The notes under the pieces: generated by a model
What the model was told of the DNA's origin: nothing
What the model saw: only the letters and a program-made list of their open reading frames with translations
The model's database searches: none
Part shown: piece by piece, positions 18,530-27,562 of the stretch
Layout: the number at the start of each line of letters is the position of its first letter
Position numbering within the stretch: position 1 is the first letter of the stretch
Made by a program: the position numbers and the translations under genes
Assembly (NCBI RefSeq): GCF_023630705.1
Contig: NZ_JALQEM010000019.1
Coordinates: 124,001-188,000 of the forward strand
Length of the DNA stretch: 64,000 bases
Direction of reading: 5' to 3'
Origin: Caballeronia sp. GAFFF1
GTDB lineage: Bacteria > Pseudomonadota > Gammaproteobacteria > Burkholderiales > Burkholderiaceae

Positions 18530-19564
18530 TCAGACGACGACCGGCTCCATCTCCAGATCGACGCCGAAGCGCGCGAGCACATCGCTTTTGATCGCTTCCG
18601 CGAGTTGGAGCACTTGCGCGCCGGTCGCGCCGCCGCGATTCACGAGCACGAGAGCTTGCCGCTCGTGCACCGCCGCCCCGCCGATGCCGCGCCCCTTCCA
18701 CCCGCACTGGTCGATCAGCCAGCCCGCCGCGAGCTTCACGCTGCCATCCGGCTGCGCGTACGAAACGACGCCCGGTTCCCGCGCGCGCAACGCTTTGAAC
18801 GCTTCGGCGCTGACAACTGGATTCTTGAAGAAACTGCCCGCGTTGCCGAGCACCGTCCAGTCCGGCAACTTCGCGCGACGCACGGCGATCACGGCGTCGA
18901 AGATGGCTTGCGCATTGCATGCCGACGCGCCTTCCAGCGCGCGCGCGACGTCCGCGTATTCGGCGCGCGGCGTCCACGCTTTCGGCAGCCGGAATACCAC
19001 TGACGTGATCAGAAACTGCCCGCGCCCCGCGCGCTTGAAGAAGCTGTCCCGGTAGCCGAACGCACACGCATCGCGGTCGAATTCGGCTCGCGCGCCCGTC
19101 GCTAGCTCGACGGCATGAAGCCGCTCGAAGCGTTCGCCCATTTCGAGGCCGTATGCGCCGATGTTCTGGATCGGCGCGGCGCCCACGGTGCCGGGAATCA
19201 GCGCCAGGTTTTCGAGGCCCGGCATGCCCTGTGCAAGCGTCCACGCAACAAAGTCGTGCCAGTTCTCGCCCGCGCCGGCTTCGACCAGATACGCGTCGTC
19301 GTCCTCGCCGATCACGCGCTTGCCCATGATGCCGACGACGAGCGCGACGCCCTCGAAGTCGCGCGTCAGCACGACGTTGCTGCCGCCACCGAGCACGAGG
19401 CGAGGCATGTTAGCGATCCGCGCGTCGGCGGCGAGCGCAGCGGCGGCTTCGACGCTATCGATCTTCATCGCGTGACGCGCGCGGACATCGAAGCCGAAGG
19501 TGTTGTGCGGACGCAGCGAGTAATCCGCGAGGAGTGCGGGCGCGGGAAAGAAGGCGTCGGACAT
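18530..19564 (-). CDS. murB: UDP-N-acetylenolpyruvoylglucosamine reductase
   Basis: The product is 344 aa from the ATG at 19564 (MSDAFFP); an upstream in-frame extension has no family support. It has the NTFGFDVRA start, the FAD-binding [10 protein letters not shown], [24 protein letters not shown] and YRDSFFK, a long type I insertion, and the catalytic Ser in the [13 protein letters not shown] motif. It reduces UDP-GlcNAc-enolpyruvate to UDP-MurNAc with NADPH. It is transcribed alone, with a partial duplication of its 3' end downstream. Confidence 0.97.
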   Translation of the reverse strand: MSDAFFPAPALLADYSLRPHNTFGFDVRARHAMKIDSVEAAAALAADARIANMPRLVLGGGSNVVLTRDFEGVALVVGIMGKRVIGEDDDAYLVEAGAGENWHDFVAWTLAQGMPGLENLALIPGTVGAAPIQNIGAYGLEMGERFERLHAVELATGARAEFDRDACAFGYRDSFFKRAGRGQFLITSVVFRLPKAWTPRAEYADVARALEGASACNAQAIFDAVIAVRRAKLPDWTVLGNAGSFFKNPVVSAEAFKALRAREPGVVSYAQPDGSVKLAAGWLIDQCGWKGRGIGGAAVHERQALVLVNRGGATGAQVLQLAEAIKSDVLARFGVDLEMEPVVV

Positions 19565-19703
19565 GAGGAACCGCGTGGCGAATGCTGGAATGGAAGCGGC
19601 CTTGGGGAAAACCAAAGCGCGTCGGTAGAATGACGTCAGGTCCGTGATTATAGCGAGTGCGCGTGCCGCGCCCGCCCTCGCCTAACGAAGAAGGGGAAGA
19701 CAG

Positions 19704-20189
19704 ATGCCATCGTTTGACGTCGTCAGCGAAGCAAACATGATCGAAGTGAAGAACGCGATCGAGCAGTCCAACAAGGAGATCTCGACGCGCTTCGACTTCA
19801 AGGGTTCGGATTCACGCGTCGAGCAGAAAGAGCGGGAACTCACGCTCTACGCCGACGACGACTTCAAGCTCGGCCAGGTGAAGGACGTGCTGCTGTCGAA
19901 GCTCGCGAAGCGCGGCGTCGACGTGCGCTTTCTCGACTACGGCAAGCAGGAAAAGATCGGCGGCGACAAACTGAAGCAGGTGGTCACCATCAAGAAAGGC
20001 GTGTCGGGCGATCTGGCGAAAAAGGTCGTGAAGATCGTGAAGGACAGCAAGATCAAGGTGCAGGCGAGCATTCAGGGCGATGCCGTGCGCGTGCAAGGCG
20101 CGAAGCGCGACGATTTGCAGAGCACCATCGCGCTCTTGAAGAAAGAAGTGACGGATACGCCGCTCGACTTCAACAACTTCCGCGACTGA
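19704..20189 (+). CDS. YajQ family nucleotide/c-di-GMP-binding protein
   Basis: The 161 aa protein begins [19 protein letters not shown] and contains STRFDFKGS and a [13 protein letters not shown] tail, giving the two RRM-like halves of YajQ. Homologues bind tRNA/nucleotides, and some bind c-di-GMP and act with a LysR regulator. Which of these applies here cannot be told. AAGGGGAAG upstream is a good ribosome-binding site. It is monocistronic, with a terminator 20 bp after the stop. Confidence 0.93.
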   Translation: MPSFDVVSEANMIEVKNAIEQSNKEISTRFDFKGSDSRVEQKERELTLYADDDFKLGQVKDVLLSKLAKRGVDVRFLDYGKQEKIGGDKLKQVVTIKKGVSGDLAKKVVKIVKDSKIKVQASIQGDAVRVQGAKRDDLQSTIALLKKEVTDTPLDFNNFRD

Positions 20190-20209
20190 TTTTCGCGAGC
20201 CCGAAGCGA

Positions 20210-20245
20210 AAAAGCCGTCCCGCGCAATGCCGGAACGGCTTTTTT
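20210..20245. terminator. Bidirectional terminator between yajQ and plsY
   Basis: A 9-bp stem (20210-20218 with 20235-20243) has further pairing in the loop and A/T runs on both sides, in the 61-bp gap between convergent genes. Confidence 0.85.
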
Positions 20246-20250
20246 GTTGC

Positions 20251-20877
20251 TTACTGCACTGCCTTTTTCTTGTCGCCAATGCGGCTTTCCTTGCCCGCCA
20301 GCAGCTTCGAAATATTCGCGCGATGCCGCCAGATCAAGAGCGCGCTCATGGCAAGCACGGCAAGCGAGATGCGGCTCGGCCCGAACAGAAACACCTGGAA
20401 GAACGGCGCGAACACGGCAGCGACGAGCGCCGCGAGCGACGAATAGCGGAAGAAGAACGCGATGATGAGCCACGTCAGGAGCGTCGCGAGCCCGAGCACC
20501 GGATGAATGGCGAGCAGCACGCCCGCGGCCGTCGCAACGCCCTTGCCGCCCTGAAACTTGAAGAAGATCGGGTATAGATGCCCGAGGAATACGGCGATGG
20601 CCGACAGCGCGATACAGGTTGCGAGCCCCGTTGCATCGAGCCCGAAGCGCGCGCTGAAGTGCGTGACGAGCCATACCGGAAGCCAGCCCTTGAAGGCGTC
20701 GCCGATCAGCGTGAGGATGGCCGCGCGCTTGTTTCCGGTGCGCAGCACGTTGGTCGCGCCGGGATTGCCCGAGCCGTAGGAGCGCGGGTCGTCGAGTCCC
20801 ATCGCCGCGCTGACGACGACGGCAAAGGAAATCGAGCCGATCAGATAGGACACGACGGCGACGATCAGATCAATCAT
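20251..20877 (-). CDS. plsY: Glycerol-3-phosphate acyltransferase PlsY
   Basis: The 208 aa inner-membrane protein has five hydrophobic segments. The three PlsY motifs are visible: [34 protein letters not shown], and the later RYSSLAAL region. It transfers an acyl group from acyl-phosphate to glycerol-3-phosphate, the first step of phospholipid synthesis. The C-terminal tail is Lys-rich. It shares a terminator with yajQ, and ybaK lies 48 bp upstream on the same strand. Confidence 0.96.
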   Translation of the reverse strand: MIDLIVAVVSYLIGSISFAVVVSAAMGLDDPRSYGSGNPGATNVLRTGNKRAAILTLIGDAFKGWLPVWLVTHFSARFGLDATGLATCIALSAIAVFLGHLYPIFFKFQGGKGVATAAGVLLAIHPVLGLATLLTWLIIAFFFRYSSLAALVAAVFAPFFQVFLFGPSRISLAVLAMSALLIWRHRANISKLLAGKESRIGDKKKAVQ

Positions 20878-20925
20878 GTGTTCTCTTTAAGCGTAGCGAG
20901 TCTGGGCCAAAGCGCGGTCAGCATT

Positions 20926-21417
20926 CTAATCGACGCTCGCGCACTGCACGGGCTTGGCACCGAGTAGTTCGGTCAGCACGGCGGGATTCAGGCTTACCAG
21001 ATAGCCGCGCCGGCCGCCGTTCAGATAGATGGTGTCCAGCTCCAGAATGCTCGATTCGACGTACACCGGCATCGCCTTCTTCGTGCCGAACGGGGACGTG
21101 CCGCCGACGAGATAGCCGGAGTGCCGGTTCGCCACCTCCGGCTTGCACGGTTCGATGCGCTTCGCGCCGGTCTGCCGCGCGAGATTCTTGGTGGACACGG
21201 TGCGGTCGCCGTGCATCAGCACGATCAGCGGCTTCGCGTGCTCGTCTTCCATCACGAGCGTCTTGACCACGCGATGCTCGTCCACGCCAAGCTGCCGCGC
21301 CGATTCCTCGGTGCCGCCATGCTCGACGTAATCGTACGGATGCTCGCCGAACGCCACCTTGTGACGGCGCAGGAATTGCGTCGCAGGCGTCTCGGAGACG
21401 TGTTTGATTTTCGACAT
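20926..21417 (-). CDS. ybaK: Cys-tRNA(Pro) deacylase YbaK/EbsC
   Basis: The product is 163 aa from the ATG at 21417 (MSKIKHV); the 12-residue upstream extension is unlikely. It has the YbaK/ProX editing-domain features: RVVKTLVMED with the key Lys, STKNLARQTGAKRIEP and SGYLVGGTSPFGTKKAMPVYVE. It hydrolyses cysteine wrongly attached to tRNA-Pro. It probably precedes plsY in a two-gene unit. Confidence 0.93.
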   Translation of the reverse strand: MSKIKHVSETPATQFLRRHKVAFGEHPYDYVEHGGTEESARQLGVDEHRVVKTLVMEDEHAKPLIVLMHGDRTVSTKNLARQTGAKRIEPCKPEVANRHSGYLVGGTSPFGTKKAMPVYVESSILELDTIYLNGGRRGYLVSLNPAVLTELLGAKPVQCASVD

Positions 21418-21524
21418 GGACGCATTGTAGCGGCGCGGAATGCCGCTCACCATCGGCCATTCGGCCTAGTGGTGCAGCGCCTCCCGATGTCGTACGATCG
21501 TTCGACTCACGACAGGACCTTGCC

Positions 21525-22676
21525 ATGATCCGCGACGCCGAAACTCAAACGCTGCTGGAAGACACTATTCGCCGCTTCGTGCGCGAGAGGCTCGTGCCGC
21601 GCGAGGCCGAAGTCGACGAAACCGACGCCATTCCCGCCGACCTGATTGCTGCCATGCGCGAGATCGGCATGTTCGGCCTCACCATTCCGGAAGCATACGG
21701 CGGCCTCGGCCTCACCATGGAAGAGGAAGTGCGTATCGCGTTCGAGCTCGGGCAGACGTCGCCGGCATTTCGTTCGGTGATCGGCACGAACAACGGCATC
21801 GGGTCGATCGGCATTCTGCTCGACGGCACCGAGGATCAAAAAGCGCACTATCTGCCGAAGCTCGCGGCGGGCGAGCTGATCGGCTCGTTCTGCCTCACGG
21901 AGCCGGATTCGGGCTCGGACGCCGCGTCGCTCAAAACCACGGCCCAGCGCGACGGCGACGCGTACGTGCTCAACGGCACCAAGCGCTACATCACGAACGC
22001 GCCGGAAGCGGGCATCTACACCGTCATGGCCCGCACCAGCGACGCAAAGGGCGCGAGCGGCATTTCTGCGTTCATCGTCGAGCGCGATACGCCGGGGCTG
22101 TCGCTCGGCAAGCCGGACCGCAAGATGGGCCAGCGCGGCGCGCATACCAGCGACGTGATCTTCGAGAACTGCCGCGTGAACGCCGGTCAACTGATCGGCG
22201 GCGTGGAAGGCGTCGGCTTCAAGACGGCCATGAAAACGCTCGACAAAGGCCGCATTCACATCGCGGCGGTCGCGGTCGGCGCGGCGAAGCGCATGTTGCG
22301 CGACGCCCTCGCCTACGCGATGGAACGTCGTCAGTTCGGCCAGCCGATCGCGGAATTCCAGCTCGTACAGGGCATGCTCGCCGATAGCAAAGCCGAACTG
22401 TACGCCGCCGAATGCATGGTGCTCGACGCCGCGCGCCGTCGCGACGAGGGCCGCGACGTGTCCATCGAAGCGTCGTGCGCGAAGTATTTCGCCACCGAGA
22501 TGTGCGGGCGGGTCGCGGACCGCGCGGTGCAGGTCCACGGCGGCGCGGGCTATATCGCGGAGTACGGCATCGAGCGGTTCTATCGCGATGTGCGGCTCTT
22601 CCGGCTCTACGAGGGCACGTCGCAGATTCAGCAGGTCATCATCGCGCGCGGACTCATGCGCGGCGCGGACATCTAG
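21525..22676 (+). CDS. Acyl-CoA dehydrogenase
   Basis: The 383 aa protein is a standard-length flavin acyl-CoA dehydrogenase. CLTEPDSGSDAASLKT and YITNAPEAG bind FAD, RRQFGQPIAEFQ and VQVHGGAGYIAEYGIERFYRD follow, and the catalytic Glu is in LYEGTSQIQQ. It oxidises an acyl-CoA to enoyl-CoA, passing electrons to ETF; the ETF genes at 61.8-63.5 kb could be its partner. Chain length is not predictable. Its stop codon overlaps that of xerD on the other strand. Confidence 0.94.
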   Translation: MIRDAETQTLLEDTIRRFVRERLVPREAEVDETDAIPADLIAAMREIGMFGLTIPEAYGGLGLTMEEEVRIAFELGQTSPAFRSVIGTNNGIGSIGILLDGTEDQKAHYLPKLAAGELIGSFCLTEPDSGSDAASLKTTAQRDGDAYVLNGTKRYITNAPEAGIYTVMARTSDAKGASGISAFIVERDTPGLSLGKPDRKMGQRGAHTSDVIFENCRVNAGQLIGGVEGVGFKTAMKTLDKGRIHIAAVAVGAAKRMLRDALAYAMERRQFGQPIAEFQLVQGMLADSKAELYAAECMVLDAARRRDEGRDVSIEASCAKYFATEMCGRVADRAVQVHGGAGYIAEYGIERFYRDVRLFRLYEGTSQIQQVIIARGLMRGADI

Positions 22677-23602
22677 CCGCGCGGATGGTGCTCGCGGTGC
22701 AGCTTCTGCAGGCGTTCACGTGCGACGTGCGTATAGATTTGCGTCGTCGAAATGTCCGAGTGCCCGAGCAGCAGTTGCACCACGCGCAAGTCCGCGCCGT
22801 GATTGAGCAGATGCGTCGCAAACGCGTGACGCAGCGTGTGCGGCGAAAGCGGCGCGTGCACGCCGCCGTTCAGCGCATGACGCTTGATGATGTTCCAGAA
22901 CTGCTGGCGCGTCATGCCTTCGCCGCGCGCCGTGACGAAGAGCGCATCGGCGGCGCGCGGGCCGAGCAGCGCCGGGCGCGAGTCGCGCAGATAGCGCATC
23001 AGCCAATCATGCGCCGCTTCGCCGAACGGCACGAGGCGCTCCTTCGAGCCCTTGCCCATCACGCGCACCACGCCTTCATTCAGGCCGACTTCGACGGTTT
23101 TCAGCGTGACGAGTTCGGTCACGCGCAGGCCGCTCGCGTACATCAGTTCGAGCATGGTGCGGTCGCGCAGGCCGAGCGGCGTCTCGATATCGGGCGCGTG
23201 CAGCAGGGCTTCGACTTGCGATTCGTTGAGCGTCGAAGGAAAACGCGGCGGCTGCTTCGCCGAACGCAGCTTGAGCGTCGGGTCGGCGCTCGCTCGATGT
23301 TCGCGCATCGCCCACGCGTAATAGCGGCGAAAGACCGACAGACGCCGGTTCGCGGAGGTCGCCTTGTCGCCGCGGCGCGCGGCCATGTAGCCGTTCATGT
23401 CCGCTTCGGTGGCCGTGTCGATGGACGCGCCGCGCGTCTTCGCGAGCCATTCGGCGAAGAGCCGCAAGTCGCGCCGGTAGGCATCGAGCGAATTCTTGGC
23501 GAGCCCGTGTTCGAGCCACAACGCATCGCAGAACAGGTCGATGGCGTCGCTGCTCGCGGTCAGCTCGGGCGTGTCGAGTGCCTCAGTGGTTGCGCTCGTC
23601 AT
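22673..23602 (-). CDS. xerD: Tyrosine recombinase XerD
   Basis: The 309 aa protein has the SAM-like N-terminal domain (IDLFCDALWLEHGLAKNSLDAYRRDL) and the catalytic domain. The catalytic residues are R in ASGLRVTEL, K in GKGSKERLVP, H-x-x-R in SPHTLRHAFATHLL, H/W position in LLGHSDISTTQ, and the nucleophile Tyr in QIYTHV. With XerC it resolves chromosome dimers at dif; it is a housekeeping enzyme, not a phage integrase. Its ATG overlaps the ogt stop codon, so it is in one unit with ogt and queG. Confidence 0.95.
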   Translation of the reverse strand: MTSATTEALDTPELTASSDAIDLFCDALWLEHGLAKNSLDAYRRDLRLFAEWLAKTRGASIDTATEADMNGYMAARRGDKATSANRRLSVFRRYYAWAMREHRASADPTLKLRSAKQPPRFPSTLNESQVEALLHAPDIETPLGLRDRTMLELMYASGLRVTELVTLKTVEVGLNEGVVRVMGKGSKERLVPFGEAAHDWLMRYLRDSRPALLGPRAADALFVTARGEGMTRQQFWNIIKRHALNGGVHAPLSPHTLRHAFATHLLNHGADLRVVQLLLGHSDISTTQIYTHVARERLQKLHREHHPRG

Positions 23603-24132
23603 GCGATGGATACACCTTCATGCGCCAAGAGCCAGCGCTTCACGTCACGGAAAAAGCCATCGCCCGGATGATGCGCGAATCCGCCGATTCCGCCCGCCGC
23701 GACGACCCGGTGGCACGGTATCACGATCGGCAGCGGGTTGGAGCCGCACGCCTGCCCGACCGCGCGCGGCAAGCTGGCAATTTCACGCGCGAGTTGTCCG
23801 TAAGTCCAGACTTGCCCCGCCGCGATTTCGCTGATGCCGCGCCACACGCGCTGTTGGAACGCGGTGCCGCCGGGAGCGAGTGGCAGATCGAAGCGCATCG
23901 ACGGCGTCTCGAAGTAGCGGCGAATCTGATAGGCGGCTTCCTGCACGAGCGGCGCATGGGCTTCGATGCTCTCGACATGCGCCGGCAGATAGACGATCTC
24001 GCGCACCGCCTGATTCTCCGCGCGGATGCCCACTTTGCCGAACGGCGCGTCGATGACCGCGTCGAACTGGCGCGTCGGCCGTGCGGTCGAGTCCATCGCG
24101 CGAAAACCGACTTCAGACAGCATGCTCTTCAT
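23599..24132 (-). CDS. ogt: Methylated-DNA-[protein]-cysteine S-methyltransferase
   Basis: The product is 177 aa from the ATG at 24132 (174 from the ATG at 24123). The active-site motif IPCHRVVAAGGIGGF carries the acceptor Cys. The upstream FQQRVWRGISEIAAGQVWTYGQLA helix-turn-helix and the preceding Ogt N-terminal fold are intact. It repairs O6-alkylguanine by a suicide transfer. It overlaps queG upstream by 20 nt and xerD downstream by 4 nt. Confidence 0.94.
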   Translation of the reverse strand: MKSMLSEVGFRAMDSTARPTRQFDAVIDAPFGKVGIRAENQAVREIVYLPAHVESIEAHAPLVQEAAYQIRRYFETPSMRFDLPLAPGGTAFQQRVWRGISEIAAGQVWTYGQLAREIASLPRAVGQACGSNPLPIVIPCHRVVAAGGIGGFAHHPGDGFFRDVKRWLLAHEGVSIA

Positions 24133-25372
24133 GCGTTTCTCCTTGCTTCAGCGCCCAGCCGACATGCTCGCGCACGATCGCGGACGGATCGTCCGCGCGC
24201 CCTCGCAATGCTTCGATGACCGCCGCGCGTTGCTCGCCTTCCAACGGCGAGCGCAACGCATTGCCCATGCCGACGGCGATATTGCGCAGCCATCGCTCGT
24301 AGCCGATTCGGCGAATCGCGCTGCCCTGCATCCGCGTGTCGAACTCGTCGGCGGTCCACGAGAACAGTTCGACGAGCGTCGCGCGATCCAGCCCGTGACG
24401 CACGTCGAAATCCGCGACCGGCGCGGCCTGCGCGAACTTGTTCCACGGACACGCAAGCTGGCAGTCGTCGCAACCGTAGACGCGATTGCCGATCAGCGGG
24501 CGCATCTCCTCTGGAATGCTGCCATGCAATTCGATGGTCAGATACGAGATGCAGCGCCGCGCATCGACGCGATACGGCGCGACGATCGCGCCCGTCGGAC
24601 ACGCGCCGACGCAGCGCGTGCACTGGCCGCAATGCGCGCCGTCGTGCTCGGTTTCCGGGTCGACAGGCAACGGCAGATCGACATAAACCTCACCGAGGAA
24701 GAAGAGCGATCCGGCATCGCGGTCGAGCAGCAGCGTGTGCTTGCCGCGCCAGCCGTTGCCCGCCTTCTGCGCGAGCGCCACTTCGAGCACGGGCGCAGAG
24801 TCCGTGAACGCGCGGTGCCCGAACTGCCCGATCTCGCTTTCGATTCGCTCGGCGAGTTGCTGCAAGCGGTTGCGCATGACCTTGTGATAGTCGCGGCCAC
24901 GCGCGTAGATGGACACCACGGCCTGCGAAGGATCGGCGAGCCGCTTCCATTCGACCGCGCGCCAGTCGTTCTTCTGACCATCGGCTGTCGCGACACTTTC
25001 ATCGCCCGTTTGCGCGAGCGTCGCAGCGGGAAGATAAGCCATGCGCGCCGTGATGACCCGTCGCGTGCCGGCCACAAGCTCGGCCGGCCTTGCGCGTTTC
25101 ATCCCATGTTTGGCCATATAATCCATTTCGCCGTGATAGCCTGCTTCGAGCCAATTGGCGAGGCCTTCCTCGGCATCCGTCAGGTCGATATCGCTGATAC
25201 CGACCGCACCGAATCCCAACTCGCGCCCCCACGCCCTGATGCGCTGCGCGAGCTCCGCCAGCGCAGCCTCGTCGTTTTCTAACGAATGCAAGGCGCGCGA
25301 CTCGACGGCGGCGGCGCTCGTCGCTGTCGTGATTTCAGTGACTTCAGTGGAGTGGTCCGGCAGACGGTTCAT
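24113..25372 (-). CDS. queG: Epoxyqueuosine reductase QueG
   Basis: The product is 419 aa from the ATG at 25372 (a GTG directly before it is possible). Two 4Fe-4S motifs are present: CGQCTRCVGACPTGAI and GCDDCQLACPWN. The N-terminal cobalamin-binding half has FGAVGISD and YMAKHGMKRARPAEL. It performs the last step of queuosine synthesis in tRNA. The C-terminal part is HEAT-like (LRNIAVGMGNAL). It heads the queG-ogt-xerD unit. Only 18 bp separate its start from the divergent tsaE start. Confidence 0.96.
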   Translation of the reverse strand: MNRLPDHSTEVTEITTATSAAAVESRALHSLENDEAALAELAQRIRAWGRELGFGAVGISDIDLTDAEEGLANWLEAGYHGEMDYMAKHGMKRARPAELVAGTRRVITARMAYLPAATLAQTGDESVATADGQKNDWRAVEWKRLADPSQAVVSIYARGRDYHKVMRNRLQQLAERIESEIGQFGHRAFTDSAPVLEVALAQKAGNGWRGKHTLLLDRDAGSLFFLGEVYVDLPLPVDPETEHDGAHCGQCTRCVGACPTGAIVAPYRVDARRCISYLTIELHGSIPEEMRPLIGNRVYGCDDCQLACPWNKFAQAAPVADFDVRHGLDRATLVELFSWTADEFDTRMQGSAIRRIGYERWLRNIAVGMGNALRSPLEGEQRAAVIEALRGRADDPSAIVREHVGWALKQGETHEEHAV

Positions 25373-25390
25373 CACTCTATTTTACGAGCA

Positions 25391-25981
25391 ATGCCCGAGA
25401 ACCCCGCACCATCGACGCCCGATCTGCCCGCCGCGCTCATCGAACGCCGCTTCGAGTTGCGCGATGAAGCCGCGACGCTCGCATTCGGCGGACGTTTCGC
25501 GCAGGCGATCATCGATACGCGCGAAGACACGCGCGACCCGGCCTCGTCCGAACCATTCCACGGCTTGCAGGTCCAGTTGATCGGTGATCTCGGCGCGGGC
25601 AAAACAACGCTCGTGCGCGCGACGCTGCGCGCACTCGGTCATGCTGGCCGCGTGAAGAGTCCGACTTACACGCTCGTCGAGCCCTATTCGCTCGATGCGC
25701 CCGGCGGCCCGCTCGATGTCTATCACTTCGATCTGTACCGCTTCGCCGATCCGGCCGAATGGGCCGATGCCGGCTTTCGCGAATATTTCGACCGGGGCGC
25801 GGTGTGTCTCGTCGAATGGCCGCAGCAAGCGGGCGGCTTGCTCGGCGTGCCGGACCTCGTGTTCGCGCTGACGCTTTCTCACGCCAGCACACCAACGACG
25901 CAGACGAACGAAGAAGAAGGCCGCGTGCTGACCGCGCGGGCGTTTAGCGAAACAGGAAAGACATGTCTCGAAAGATGCTGA
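25391..25981 (+). CDS. tsaE: tRNA N6-threonylcarbamoyladenosine biosynthesis ATPase TsaE
   Basis: The product is 196 aa from the ATG at 25391. The Walker A motif GDLGAGKTTLVRATL, SPTYTLVEPY and YHFDLYRFADPAEW, and the Walker-B-like VCLVEWPQQ are the TsaE set. It drives ATP-dependent turnover of the TsaBDE complex that makes t6A on tRNA. The C-terminal 30 residues are extra and overlap the amiC start by 19 nt, so the two are translationally linked. Confidence 0.95.
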   Translation: MPENPAPSTPDLPAALIERRFELRDEAATLAFGGRFAQAIIDTREDTRDPASSEPFHGLQVQLIGDLGAGKTTLVRATLRALGHAGRVKSPTYTLVEPYSLDAPGGPLDVYHFDLYRFADPAEWADAGFREYFDRGAVCLVEWPQQAGGLLGVPDLVFALTLSHASTPTTQTNEEEGRVLTARAFSETGKTCLERC

Positions 25982-27483
25982 TCAAGCCGTTCCACTCGAT
26001 CGAATCGAGCGCGAGCGCGCCGCACAACTGGCGCAGGCGTCAGGTGCTGCGCGCGGGCGCTTCGACGCTGGTGCTCGCGCTCGTCGGCCCGAAGCTCGCG
26101 CACGCGAGCTCCGTGCTCGGCGTGCGCGTGTGGCCGGCGCGCGACTACACGCGCGTGACAATCGAATCCGACCAGCCGCTCACGAACAGCAATCAACTGC
26201 TTCAGGGACCGGACCGGCTCGTCGTCGATCTGAACGGCATCGATCTGGATCAGGCGCTGCGAGACCTCGTCTCGAAGATCACGCCGAACGATCCGCAGAT
26301 TCAGGCGGTGCGCGTCGGCCAGTATCAGCCGCATGTAGTGCGCATGGTGTTCGACCTCAAGGGCTCGGTGAAGCCGCAGGTCTTCACGCTCGGGCCGATC
26401 GGCAGCTACAAGTATCGGCTCGTGTTCGATCTGTATCCGGCCGTCGCGCCCGATCCGCTGATGGAACTGCTGGCGCAGACCGAGCACAAGCAGGAAGCGT
26501 TCGATCGCGCGAATCCGAATCCGTCCGCGCCGCCGCCCGCCACGCTCTCGGGCCCGGCCACGGCGCAGAAACCGCTCGCGCACGACTCCACGGACGAGTT
26601 CTTTCAAAAATACGCGGGCAACGATCTTCCGGACGACGCGGCGAAAGCACCGCCAGCAGTCAAACCGCGCGTGCCGCCCGTCGCCGTGCCGCCCGTCATC
26701 GCGAAGAAGAACGACGACGATGACGACGGCCGCTACGCGTTCTCCGCGCCCAAGCAGGACCGCGCCGCCACGACGCGCCTCCTGACCGTGGCAATCGATC
26801 CCGGTCACGGCGGCGAAGACCCCGGCGCGATCGGCGGCGCGGGCACGTACGAGAAGCACATCGCGCTCGACATCGCGAAGAAGCTGCGCGCGAAGATCGA
26901 CGCCCAGCCGAACATGCGCGCCATGATGACGCGCGACGCCGACTTCTTCGTGCCGCTCAACGTGCGCGTGCAGAAGGCGCAGCGCGTCGGCGCAGACCTG
27001 TTCGTGTCGATTCACGCTGACGCGTTCACCACGCCCGATGCGCGCGGCTCGTCGGTGTTCGCGCTGTCGGAGCACGGTGCGTCGAGCGCGGCGGCGCGCT
27101 GGATGGCCAACAAGGAGAACTCGTCGGATCAGGTCGGCGGCATCAACGTGAAGACGCAGGACGCGAGCGTGAACCGCGCGCTGTTCGACATGTCGACCAC
27201 TGCGCAAATTCGCGATTCGATGCGCTACGGCAGCTTCGTGCTGAACGAGATCGGCGGCATCAACAAGCTGCACAAGGGATCGGTCGAGCAGGCGGGCTTC
27301 GCCGTGCTGAAGGCGCCGGATATTCCGTCGATCCTCGTGGAAACCGCGTTCATCAGCAATCCGGACGAAGAAGCGCGCCTGAACGACGACGCCTATCGCG
27401 ACAAGATGGCCAACGCGATTCTGAAAGGCATTAGGCGGTACTTCGCGGCGAATCCCCCGCTCGCGAAGAGCCGCATGACGTAA
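25963..27483 (+). CDS. amiC: N-acetylmuramoyl-L-alanine amidase AmiC
   Basis: The 506 aa protein has a twin-arginine-like signal (NWRRRQVLRAGASTLVLALVG, cleavage near AHA). An AMIN domain follows (about 50-160: VRVWPARDYTRVTIESD, LVVDLNG), then a Pro/Asp-rich linker with five Asp. The Amidase_3 zinc domain is about 270-495: AIDPGHGGEDPGA, YEKHIALDIA, SIHADAF and VETAFISN with the catalytic Glu. It cleaves septal peptidoglycan in the periplasm for daughter-cell separation. The tsaE-amiC order is common in proteobacteria. Confidence 0.95.
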   Translation: MSRKMLIKPFHSIESSASAPHNWRRRQVLRAGASTLVLALVGPKLAHASSVLGVRVWPARDYTRVTIESDQPLTNSNQLLQGPDRLVVDLNGIDLDQALRDLVSKITPNDPQIQAVRVGQYQPHVVRMVFDLKGSVKPQVFTLGPIGSYKYRLVFDLYPAVAPDPLMELLAQTEHKQEAFDRANPNPSAPPPATLSGPATAQKPLAHDSTDEFFQKYAGNDLPDDAAKAPPAVKPRVPPVAVPPVIAKKNDDDDDGRYAFSAPKQDRAATTRLLTVAIDPGHGGEDPGAIGGAGTYEKHIALDIAKKLRAKIDAQPNMRAMMTRDADFFVPLNVRVQKAQRVGADLFVSIHADAFTTPDARGSSVFALSEHGASSAAARWMANKENSSDQVGGINVKTQDASVNRALFDMSTTAQIRDSMRYGSFVLNEIGGINKLHKGSVEQAGFAVLKAPDIPSILVETAFISNPDEEARLNDDAYRDKMANAILKGIRRYFAANPPLAKSRMT

Positions 27484-27562
27484 ACGGCGCGCACGGTTCG
27501 GGCGCGCTGCAACGGCGCGCGCAGAGCTTCAGCTTTTCGCAGGACGGCGCGCACGGCTTCGT

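Noticed and set aside
22673-23602. Integrase of a mobile element
   Set aside because: The sequence and the overlap with ogt/queG fit housekeeping XerD; no element borders are seen.
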